A stretch of DNA of 20,082 nucleotides. Source: Bacteriovorax stolpii (lineage in GTDB: Bacteria; Bdellovibrionota; Bacteriovoracia; Bacteriovoracales; Bacteriovoracaceae). The DNA lies in contig CAMAYW010000008.1 in assembly GCA_945862475.1 (NCBI GenBank), positions 1-20,082 on the forward strand, given 5' to 3'. The position numbers were made by a program, and so were the translations under genes. A model generated the notes under the pieces. That model made no database searches, was not told where the DNA came from, and saw only the letters and a program-made list of their open reading frames with translations. Numbering within the stretch: position 1 is the stretch's first letter; each line of letters starts with the position of its first letter. This document shows positions 1-6,286 of the stretch, piece after piece.

Positions 1-147
1 ATCATTATCTCCCACGATATTCATGCTACACTGAAATACTCAGACTATATCGTCTTCATGGAAAAAGGGCAGGTAGTTGAGCATTTAGATGTAGAAACAT
101 TTAAAAAATCGGAAAATCCTGTCATCCGAAGATTCCTTGAGTTATAG
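1..147 (+). CDS. mlaF: MlaF-type ABC transporter ATPase, C-terminal fragment
   Basis: Only the last 48 residues are in the window; the gene begins upstream. The fragment opens with IIISHD, the H-loop (switch histidine) segment found after Walker B in ABC ATPases. It continues with a typical tail (YIVFMEKGQVVE) and ends with NPVIRRFLEL, similar to the F...NP...FL ending of MlaF/Ttg2A proteins. In the Mla system MlaF is the cytoplasmic ATPase that works with the MlaE permease and the MCE-domain protein MlaD to move phospholipids between inner and outer membranes. The MlaD gene follows 69 bp downstream on the same strand, which supports MlaF over a generic ABC ATPase. The permease gene is presumably upstream of the window and cannot be checked here. 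Confidence 0.8.
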   Translation: MIISHDIHATLKYSDYIVFMEKGQVVEHLDVETFKKSENPVIRRFLEL

Positions 148-216
148 CCGGAATCGATTATCATCAGATTAATAACCGATAGTTAGTGTTATTGAATTTT
201 GATGGAGTAAAATTCC

Positions 217-1593
217 TTGAACCCACTGAAAGTAGGACTCTTAACATTGGCAGCGATGGCCAGTGTAGTAGTAATGTCATTAAAAATTACTCAGAATCAA
301 TCTGGATTTGGTAAGCATATTCAATATCAAACAGTACTTACTGATGCTTCAGGAATTTTTGAAAAAACTCCGATTAAAGTTGCTGGTATTAATGCTGGGA
401 AAATCAAAAAAATTCAATTAACCGGAAACAAAGCACTTATTACCTTTGAAATTTTAGATGAAATTAAGATTACCCCTTCTGCTAAATTAAAAATCAAAAG
501 TGTAGGCCTTCTGGGAGATAAATTCATAGATATGGATCTAGGTGATCAGTCTGGCGACAGGCTTCCAAAAGATTCAATTCTCATCACAGAAGATGGTGAG
601 GGTATAGATGGTATTGCAAAGGATGCCTCCGCTGTCTTAAAAGATGTGAAAGAGATCACGGCAAGTATCAAAGAGGCTCTCAAAGACGATCAAGGCCGCA
701 ACGTGATCAAAGAAATTGTTGCTAATATGAATGATGTGACAAGTAGTTTAAAAAGAATAACGACTTCAAATGAAGATAAAATTTCTAAAATAGTGGATGA
801 TATCGAAGCTCTTTCATCCCAACTTGCTCATGAGACGGATCGCTATCAAAAAGATTCTTTTATGGCCGACCTTGCTAAAATTGGTCCAATTTTAGACAAA
901 GTTGACGATACCGTTGAGGACCTCAAACTTATCGTGGCAGACGTAAAAGAGGGTAAAGGTACGGTTGGTAAGCTTTTAAGAGATGATGCTGTTGTAGACC
1001 AAGTTTCACAAACACTTTCATCAGTTAACCGTCTCGTGAATAGAATTAACAATATTGAAGCTGACATTGGATTATCAACAGGGGCGAATACTCTTACCGG
1101 TTCCGATACCAGATTTGATCTTGATATTTACCCGGCGCCTGAGCGTTTCTTCCGTTTAGGGGTTGTCACTAATCAATTTGGTCCACAAAATGAAACAGAA
1201 GTTGATACATATACGACAGTCAACGGAAATGAAACCAAACAAACTGTTCGTGAAGTAAATAAATCTGACTTTAAATTCAATTTTCAAATTGGAAGAAGAA
1301 TTCAAAGATGGGCATTACGAGCTGGCTTAATTGAATCAACAGGTGGTGTAGGGATAGACTACTTTATTCCTGATTTTGGTATCAGAACGGGGATCGAAAT
1401 GTTTGATTATCAAAAAGATGCTGGACCAAATCTTCGCTTTTATTCAGAAATTAAAATTTGGAACGTATTATTTACGAGACTTGCTGGTGAAGACTTAATT
1501 TCGAAAGATGGAAAACAAAGTGCTACGATATCTCTTGGTCTTAGATTTACGGACCAAGACTTGGCAGCACTTATTGGGATATTTGCACGATAA
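217..1593 (+). CDS. mlaD: MlaD-like MCE-domain lipid transport protein with extended C-terminal domain
   Basis: The TTG start at 217 is chosen because GGAG (204-207) sits 9 nt upstream and the membrane anchor begins directly after it. Layout: an uncleaved N-terminal membrane helix (about residues 4-24), one MCE domain (about 36-113, including GINAGKIKKI and SVGLLGDKFIDMDLGD), a long helical region (about 120-290), then a beta-rich C-terminal domain (about 303-458). Alternating strands there, such as RFFRLGVV, FKFNFQIGRR, LRFYSEIKIW and ATISLGLRF, look like outer-membrane barrel strands. MCE proteins form hexameric rings that bind phospholipid in the periplasm, anchored in the inner membrane beside the MlaE/MlaF transporter. 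Canonical E. coli MlaD is about 180 aa with no such C-terminal domain, so this 458-aa protein is the long form. MlaD identity is firm; the barrel-like reading of the C-terminus is inference. Confidence 0.88.
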   Translation: MNPLKVGLLTLAAMASVVVMSLKITQNQSGFGKHIQYQTVLTDASGIFEKTPIKVAGINAGKIKKIQLTGNKALITFEILDEIKITPSAKLKIKSVGLLGDKFIDMDLGDQSGDRLPKDSILITEDGEGIDGIAKDASAVLKDVKEITASIKEALKDDQGRNVIKEIVANMNDVTSSLKRITTSNEDKISKIVDDIEALSSQLAHETDRYQKDSFMADLAKIGPILDKVDDTVEDLKLIVADVKEGKGTVGKLLRDDAVVDQVSQTLSSVNRLVNRINNIEADIGLSTGANTLTGSDTRFDLDIYPAPERFFRLGVVTNQFGPQNETEVDTYTTVNGNETKQTVREVNKSDFKFNFQIGRRIQRWALRAGLIESTGGVGIDYFIPDFGIRTGIEMFDYQKDAGPNLRFYSEIKIWNVLFTRLAGEDLISKDGKQSATISLGLRFTDQDLAALIGIFAR

Positions 1594-1595
1594 CC

Positions 1596-3419
1596 ATGGA
1601 TAAGAACTGGCTCATTAGAACGAAATCGAATCATATCTTGGGTCCCGTCTCAAAAGAGAAGGTTCTAGAGCTTTATCAAAATGGATCAATTAAGCCTGAT
1701 GATGAAGTTTGTACGGGTAACGGTTATTGGTTTTTCATCCGAGAAGAAGAACTCGTTGAAAGATTTCTTATGGGGTCAGAAGTTCAGGGATTTAATCCTA
1801 TAAGTGAAGCCAAAGATGTTCTTCTAACAAAGACACAGCATCATTATGCGAATGTGGAAACAAATGATATCACTTTAATTGGGGGGATTGATTTAAAGGC
1901 CCTCAATTCCAATAAAAATGATGAAGAATTGAGCATACCAAAAGTTATTGATGAAGCTCCAAATAAATTGAAGGAAATCAATTCCAGTACGTTATCGGGT
2001 AAGGACGAGATTCTTAATCTAGATCAAAATCAAGATGCTAAAACTCAAGAAATAAAAAAAAAAAGTAAATTAAAGCCACGCCGAAAAGTTGAACCAATTA
2101 AAAAAGAGATGCCTTTAAAGAAACAAGAATGGCTAATATATGTTTCCATTTTGGGATTCATCATTCTTATTTTTATGCTTTATTTTAGAAATAGGATCAT
2201 TAATACAATTTTTAACTCCTCCACAGTTGAAATTAGCTTTTCAATGATAAATAACGCTAATGCACAGGATATAAATCCTGAAAAAAAAAAGCTATTAGAT
2301 GAAGAAATTATTCTCGAAAAAGTAAAATTCACTCCGTCCATAGGTTTAAATGGGTTTAAGGTAACAAGCACCATTGAAATTGAAGATGTTGATTGTCAAA
2401 CTCTCGCTCAAAGTCACTACCAACTAGCTGTTATTCTATTTCCACCTGAAAAGATAAATGAAAAATTCTTAATCAAGATGAGAGATTGTGTTGTGAAACT
2501 ACATCAGGAGCACCCTCTCAAAAAATGGATTAAATGGGTCGCGAGGCCTTCCAAAATAAATATCAAAGATCAAAAAACCTATATCTTCACGAAAGAACTT
2601 ATTCATTCACATTTCAATCTCATTACCGATCAAAAGATGAAGGAACAAATAATTAGATTAATTAAAAGTATCCCAGAGGATACTCTGCCAGAAAAGATTC
2701 TTAAGTCTTATTGCTATCTCTTGATTGGAAATATTACGCGCTCGAATCGAATTCTTTCAGAAATAATCACAACACCACCAAGAGTGAACTGGGAGAAGTC
2801 AGAGAATCAAAAAAAGAGTATATTTCACCAATTAGGAATTGATAGTGTAGAACAAATCTTCAAAAAACTAACAATGCACCCAGCTGATAGAAAGTTGGTG
2901 CACTTGGTACTTCTCTACTTAAAATCTTTTTATAACGATCCTCAATTGATAAAAATCATTAATGAATTTGATGTAAATGAAACTTATTCCAAATTAGATC
3001 TAAAATATGTGAAGTCTCTTGCTCCTGAGTTAGTCGAGTATTTAAGAATCTCAAAGCTACCCATAAAAAAGAGAGTCTCTTATTTAAGAGAGAATCCTAT
3101 TGATTTGAATGAGCAAGCTTACTGGGTTTGGGCGTTTATTGAACTCAACTTGTCCTTGTCTGATGATATCTATCAAACACTCGTTGAAACTGAAAAGAAA
3201 GACGAACTTTGGTTCATTTACTTAATGGATGATGAAAAGTTGTCGGATCTTTTTTATCAAAAGTCAGGAAATACATTCCTCCCAGCGAGAAGAATTTTTT
3301 TGAATCAAGGGCTTTCATCTTCTGAAACTTTCTGGATGAGTCTTTTTAAAATGGTTCAATTTGGTGATATAAATCCGACAATCGTAGAGAAAACAATTCA
3401 TAACCTAATCGATGAATGA
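1596..3419 (+). CDS. GYF-domain single-pass membrane protein, function unknown
   Basis: This 607-aa protein begins 2 bp after the mlaD stop codon, so it is probably co-translated with mlaD; no clear ribosome-binding site is visible. Residues about 4-58 match the GYF_2/DUF4339 pattern (WLIRTKSNHILGPVS, the LYQNGSIKPDDEV stretch, then a WFFI ending), a small fold usually involved in protein-protein contact. A charged, low-complexity linker (about 60-177) leads to one transmembrane helix (179-197). The lysine-rich side before the helix suggests a cytoplasmic N-terminus and periplasmic C-terminus. Residues about 205-607 are mostly helical and I do not recognise them; TPR-like repeats are possible but no clear consensus is seen. 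Two poly-A tracts (11 and 10 A) flank the membrane helix. Its position suggests an accessory role with the MCE transporter, but that is inference from context only. Confidence 0.75.
   Translation: MDKNWLIRTKSNHILGPVSKEKVLELYQNGSIKPDDEVCTGNGYWFFIREEELVERFLMGSEVQGFNPISEAKDVLLTKTQHHYANVETNDITLIGGIDLKALNSNKNDEELSIPKVIDEAPNKLKEINSSTLSGKDEILNLDQNQDAKTQEIKKKSKLKPRRKVEPIKKEMPLKKQEWLIYVSILGFIILIFMLYFRNRIINTIFNSSTVEISFSMINNANAQDINPEKKKLLDEEIILEKVKFTPSIGLNGFKVTSTIEIEDVDCQTLAQSHYQLAVILFPPEKINEKFLIKMRDCVVKLHQEHPLKKWIKWVARPSKINIKDQKTYIFTKELIHSHFNLITDQKMKEQIIRLIKSIPEDTLPEKILKSYCYLLIGNITRSNRILSEIITTPPRVNWEKSENQKKSIFHQLGIDSVEQIFKKLTMHPADRKLVHLVLLYLKSFYNDPQLIKIINEFDVNETYSKLDLKYVKSLAPELVEYLRISKLPIKKRVSYLRENPIDLNEQAYWVWAFIELNLSLSDDIYQTLVETEKKDELWFIYLMDDEKLSDLFYQKSGNTFLPARRIFLNQGLSSSETFWMSLFKMVQFGDINPTIVEKTIHNLIDE
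2054..2064 (+). repeat. Poly-A tract (11 A) inside the GYF-domain gene
   Basis: Eleven consecutive A residues encode Ile153 and the lysines after it, ahead of the transmembrane helix. In the plus-one or minus-one frame after this tract a stop codon follows at once (TAA in both cases). RNA polymerase slippage here would therefore give a protein of about 157 aa holding only the GYF domain. Confidence 0.85.
2281..2290 (+). repeat. Poly-A tract (10 A) inside the GYF-domain gene
   Basis: Ten consecutive A residues encode Glu229 to Lys232, shortly after the transmembrane helix. Loss of one A leads to TAG and gain of one A leads to TGA within a few codons. Slippage here would leave the membrane anchor without most of the C-terminal domain. 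Confidence 0.85.
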
Positions 3420-3996
3420 TTATTTACAACCTGATTTTTATCGTTTTAATGAAGACTCCATCAAGCTAATCAATTTTGTTCTTGAAAGAATTAAATCCGC
3501 TCGTTCAATATTAGACTTAGGCTGTGGAAGCGGTATCATCGGAATTGAAGTCTCAAATATCTTGCTCCCTAGCGATCTTTATCTTTTAGAGGGGCAGCAA
3601 GAATGGATGGATTATATAAAGGAAAATATAAGTCAAAAATTAAAAAAAGAAGTCCATGCTTCAATTATCTTGAATACCTTTGGTCTTTGGAAAAGTGATA
3701 GAAAATTTGATTTAATTGTTTGTAATCCACCCTATTTCCTCCCTGGGCATGGGGAAGCGTCTTCCAACAAGTTAAGAGATAATTCCAGAACATTTAATAT
3801 TGATAATTGGCAAGTCCTCATGAGATTGATCGATCATTCTTTAGTTGATACAGGTCGATGTTATGTCGTCATTAAGGATGACCATAGGATCATTAAAGAA
3901 ATTCAAAAGAGTACTTTTTCATTGAACGTGATTTCTTCAAAAAAAGATGGTCTAATTTTCTTAGAACTATTTCGACTGGATAAAAATAGAAATTAA
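3412..3996 (+). CDS. trmN6: TrmN6-like tRNA1(Val) adenine-N6 methyltransferase
   Basis: This is a 194-aa class I SAM-dependent methyltransferase. The SAM-binding motif I is LDLGCGSG (residues 34-41). The catalytic NPPY (105-108) marks an N6-adenine or N5-glutamine methyltransferase. The N-terminal QPDFYRFNEDSIKL and the NPPYF...G...R pattern fit the TrmN6 (YfiC) family, which methylates A37 of tRNA1(Val); E. coli TrmN6 is about 245 aa, so this version is short. The ATG lies inside the end of the GYF-domain gene (8-bp overlap), indicating translational coupling. Its last 30 bp overlap the convergent DciA-like gene. A PrmC/HemK-type or rRNA N6-adenine methyltransferase is the main alternative, but the lack of a long N-terminal substrate domain argues against PrmC. 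The fold is certain; the exact substrate is moderately supported. Confidence 0.72.
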   Translation: MNDYLQPDFYRFNEDSIKLINFVLERIKSARSILDLGCGSGIIGIEVSNILLPSDLYLLEGQQEWMDYIKENISQKLKKEVHASIILNTFGLWKSDRKFDLIVCNPPYFLPGHGEASSNKLRDNSRTFNIDNWQVLMRLIDHSLVDTGRCYVVIKDDHRIIKEIQKSTFSLNVISSKKDGLIFLELFRLDKNRN

Positions 3997-4470
3997 CAAA
4001 TCCTTAAGTTCCTGATCTTCTAGATGAGAAAAGATTCTTTCAGCTTCAAGCTTTGAAATCTTATATTTTGGATCTTGAGGATGCAACTTTGCAGGCGATT
4101 GTTTTTTTTCAATACTAATAGACTTATCTTCAAAAAAGCTCTCTTGAGTCATAAAGTTAATTTTCTTTATTTTCGATCTTAATTCTGGAAAAAGCTTGAA
4201 GATTTTTTGTTTTATTTCTTCTGAAAGGAATGAAATATTCTGTGAATAACTTGAATGCTTTGAAATAATAATGAGATTATCTCCCATGATTTTCAAAGGA
4301 GAAGTCACACGCGATAAGTTCTCTCCTATAATTTCAGGCCACTTTTTTACGAGCTCTAAAAAATCAAAGGTCTGATAAAAAGAATACATGTTCTCACGCT
4401 TTAGGTCGTGAGTCTCATATTGATCTAATTCCTTGTAATTTAAGCCTTTAAATTCTATTTTTTTAAACAT
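3967..4470 (-). CDS. dciA: DciA-like (DUF721) protein, probable replicative helicase loader
   Basis: The 167-aa protein carries a DUF721 core at about residues 30-115: a YQTFDFLELVKKWPEIIGE helix, then SPLKIMGDNLIIISKHSSYSQNISFLSE, then a segment ending LFPELRSKIKKI. This matches the KH-like DciA domain, known in many bacteria as the ancestral factor that helps load DnaB helicase at oriC. The C-terminal part (about 120-167) is lysine- and glutamate-rich and less conserved. The start has GAGG 9 nt upstream on the minus strand. The gene diverges from lptE across a 53-bp spacer and converges on the TrmN6-like gene with a 30-bp overlap. DUF721 membership is well supported; the DnaB-loading role rests on family knowledge. 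Confidence 0.75.
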   Translation of the reverse strand: MFKKIEFKGLNYKELDQYETHDLKRENMYSFYQTFDFLELVKKWPEIIGENLSRVTSPLKIMGDNLIIISKHSSYSQNISFLSEEIKQKIFKLFPELRSKIKKINFMTQESFFEDKSISIEKKQSPAKLHPQDPKYKISKLEAERIFSHLEDQELKDLLISIFIQSK

Positions 4471-4508
4471 GATTTTATACCTCTAACCTAGCCCTTCCTC
4501 GTTGTCTA

Positions 4509-4517
4509 TGGTATAGA
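4509..4517 (+). promoter_or_regulatory. Extended -10 promoter giving a probable leaderless lptE mRNA
   Basis: TGG followed by TATAGA (4512-4517) is an extended -10 element. Six nucleotides follow it before the lptE ATG at 4524, so the expected transcription start falls on or beside the A of the ATG. No Shine-Dalgarno sequence is visible between the element and the start codon, and no good -35 is seen at 17 bp spacing, as is usual for extended -10 promoters. Confidence 0.5.
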
Positions 4518-4523
4518 TGAAAC

Positions 4524-5168
4524 ATGATTAAATATTTAATTTTATTGATCCTCATGAGTTGCTCTGGTTACCGTTTTACTCAGCAGGAAAATCCTTTATC
4601 TCAATATGGGATCAAAACATTATCCATACCGATGTTTTATAACTATTCAAATATTGCCGAAATTCATACAGATTTCACAAGAGAGACTTATCGGTTACTA
4701 ACTTCATTTAGTGGACTTAAAATTAATAATGGATACAGACAAGACACTGATGCTGTCCTTTTGGGCATTATTAAGTCTCCGGAAAAAGTCGCAGAAACAA
4801 CTCGATCATCTAATTTAAGACTTGCTCAGGGAAAAGCAGCAAATGCAATTGGGAACAAAAGACAGAATTTTTATATTCCGGGTACCACAGATGCTCAGAT
4901 TATTTTACAAGTGATTGTGATAAAGAAACCGAGTGAAGAGGAGCTCGCGTTACTTAAATCAGGAATTGGTGATAAAATACTTTCAAATTCAAAAATTATA
5001 TTCAATGAGATGATCCCATTAAAAACTCTCTATACGAGAGAAATATTGGATAATGCTGGAGTACAGGTCGTGGGAACTCAAAATCAAGGGGTTCAGAGAA
5101 AAAATTTAAAAAACCTTGCTGAGCAAGCGGCTACAAACATTAGGGATATGATTTTGTATGCATTCTAA
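4524..5168 (+). CDS. lptE: LptE, LPS-assembly outer-membrane lipoprotein
   Basis: This 214-aa lipoprotein has a short signal peptide ending in a lipobox L-M-S-C with lipidated Cys13, followed directly by SGYRF, the start expected for LptE. The next segment (IKTLSIPMFYNYSNIAEIHTD...) matches the LptE core: a strand, then a Thr-rich helix that begins the two-helix and beta-sheet fold. LptE plugs the LptD barrel and helps deliver LPS to the outer leaflet. The next gene is holA, overlapping by 11 bp; lptE-holA is also adjacent in E. coli and other Gram-negatives, which strengthens both calls. No ribosome-binding site precedes the ATG; a -10 element ends 6 nt before it, suggesting leaderless translation. 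The C-terminal third is divergent, so sequence similarity alone would be modest. Confidence 0.78.
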   Translation: MIKYLILLILMSCSGYRFTQQENPLSQYGIKTLSIPMFYNYSNIAEIHTDFTRETYRLLTSFSGLKINNGYRQDTDAVLLGIIKSPEKVAETTRSSNLRLAQGKAANAIGNKRQNFYIPGTTDAQIILQVIVIKKPSEEELALLKSGIGDKILSNSKIIFNEMIPLKTLYTREILDNAGVQVVGTQNQGVQRKNLKNLAEQAATNIRDMILYAF

Positions 5169-6117
5169 ATGGCAAATCTGGGATTTCTTTTCTTCAAATT
5201 ATCGAGAGACTTTTAGAACTTCGCAGGGGATTCTTGCACTAAAAACGTTTGATCCGATAAGTTTAAAGTTGGTGAAAGATTCTTTGTTTAGAGATTTCTC
5301 TAAACAAGATGTCTTCCATAAAGTGGGATCCGAAATTACGAAATCTTGGATTGAGGAAGAGTTTTTGACTTTAAGTTTATTTGGTAATTTGGATAATTTT
5401 TTTATTCATCAAGCGAATGATATTTCACCTGAGGCTTGGGACTTACTTTCCAGCGTTGAAATCACCAATAGAGTCCTTGTTTTGAGTTTTGAGAATGAAA
5501 CAGGAATATGGAAAAAATTAATAAAAGAGGGGAAGGTTCACTGCTTAATTATTGAGGAACCTCGGTTTTGGGAATTTAATAAACTATTAGATTTTGTCTG
5601 CCACTATCTTAGGCTTCCATTAAGTTATGAGGCCAAGGGATGGATTTTAGACTCTTTAGAAAATAACTTAGGCTCTTTTTATGATGCCTGCTACTTATTG
5701 AAGATAAATTATCCAGAGGCATCCGAAATTAAACTAACTCAAGTAAAAGAACTACTGGTTTTGGAAAAATTAGATCAGTTTCAACTGGCCTCACTTTTCT
5801 CTAGAAAAAAACACCAGGACTTTTATCACAAGTTAATTGGTCTTGAGGGTGACTTTGAAAAGATGCGCTCATTCTTTATGTTTATGCAGTCCCATTTAAT
5901 AAAGTTAATTGATACGAGCTATTTAACTCAAAAAACGAGACTGACTCAATATGATAAAGAAGTTCAAAGCACTTCAAAATTATGGTCAACTTCTGATTTG
6001 AATACGTACCTTGAACTCTTTAATCATTGGGAGATTCTAAGTAAAAAGAAAAGCTCCCATCTCTGGACGGAAATTAAGTTGCACCAATTAAGGACTTTTT
6101 CTTCTGGGCGAAATTAG
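5158..6117 (+). CDS. holA: DNA polymerase III delta subunit (clamp loader)
   Basis: The 319-aa product has the length and helical pattern of HolA. The middle part (VLVLSFENETGIWKKLIKEG) corresponds to the delta AAA+-like domain. It is followed by a domain II helical segment (CHYLRLPLSYEAKGWILDSL, then GSFYDACYLLKI) and a C-terminal collar domain (DFEKMRSFFMFMQSHLIKLI...). Delta opens the beta sliding clamp within the DnaX clamp-loader complex; it has no ATPase activity of its own, and no Walker A is seen here. The N-terminal domain is divergent. Assignment is helped strongly by the lptE-holA gene order. The ATG lies within the lptE end (11-bp overlap), so translation is likely coupled. It is the last gene of its unit; a small inverted repeat follows 37 bp downstream. 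Confidence 0.7.
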   Translation: MHSKWQIWDFFSSNYRETFRTSQGILALKTFDPISLKLVKDSLFRDFSKQDVFHKVGSEITKSWIEEEFLTLSLFGNLDNFFIHQANDISPEAWDLLSSVEITNRVLVLSFENETGIWKKLIKEGKVHCLIIEEPRFWEFNKLLDFVCHYLRLPLSYEAKGWILDSLENNLGSFYDACYLLKINYPEASEIKLTQVKELLVLEKLDQFQLASLFSRKKHQDFYHKLIGLEGDFEKMRSFFMFMQSHLIKLIDTSYLTQKTRLTQYDKEVQSTSKLWSTSDLNTYLELFNHWEILSKKKSSHLWTEIKLHQLRTFSSGRN

Positions 6118-6154
6118 ATTTCTCTTCTGACCACCTTCTTTGACCCTTACAAAA

Positions 6155-6173
6155 GTGTCTAATCTTTAGACAC
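6155..6173. repeat. Perfect 8-bp inverted repeat in the holA/TULIP intergenic region
   Basis: GTGTCTAA and TTAGACAC are separated by three bases. The plus strand is followed by only a weak T-rich stretch; the minus strand would be followed by four T. It could be a weak terminator for lptE-holA or an operator for the downstream genes; sequence alone does not decide. Confidence 0.5.
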
Positions 6174-6201
6174 CTCGTTTAAACTCTATTCGGCCACAAC
6201 T

Positions 6202-6211
6202 GCACATGTGC
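6202..6211. promoter_or_regulatory. Ten-base perfect palindrome, possible operator
   Basis: GCACATGTGC is a perfect palindrome directly upstream of a candidate promoter for the tandem BPI-like genes. Its position just upstream of the -35 region would suit a regulator binding site. No regulator is identified. Confidence 0.3.
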
Positions 6212-6239
6212 CTTAACCCCTTATTTGCCCTAATACAAT
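6212..6239 (+). promoter_or_regulatory. Candidate promoter for the tandem BPI-like genes
   Basis: TACAAT (6234-6239) is a good -10 hexamer. The element 16 bp upstream, CTTAAC (6212-6217), is a poor match to TTGACA but also occurs upstream of nuoA at similar spacing. The expected start near 6246 leaves a leader of about 40 nt with a strong ribosome-binding site. Confidence 0.35.
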
Positions 6240-6286
6240 GTTGGTATTCAATTTGCAGCTTCCTTATAAATACTAGGGAGAACCGT

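Noticed and set aside
153..180. Imperfect 9-bp inverted repeat with a 10-base loop between mlaF and mlaD
   Set aside because: One mismatch, AT-rich and no T-run, so not a convincing terminator; the two genes are expected to be co-transcribed.
846..1067. Minus-strand open frame inside mlaD, and similar antisense frames in other genes
   Set aside because: No ribosome-binding sites, no recognisable domains, and they lie wholly within well-supported genes on the other strand.
6241..6270. TTGGTA-18-TATAAA promoter-like pair before the first BPI-like gene
   Set aside because: Transcription would start inside the ribosome-binding site, leaving too short a leader; TACAAT further upstream is a better choice.
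6206..6286. Upstream in-frame ATG extending the first BPI-like protein by 27 residues
   Set aside because: No ribosome-binding site, it overlaps the palindrome and candidate promoter, and it would bury the signal peptide behind a cysteine-containing extension.
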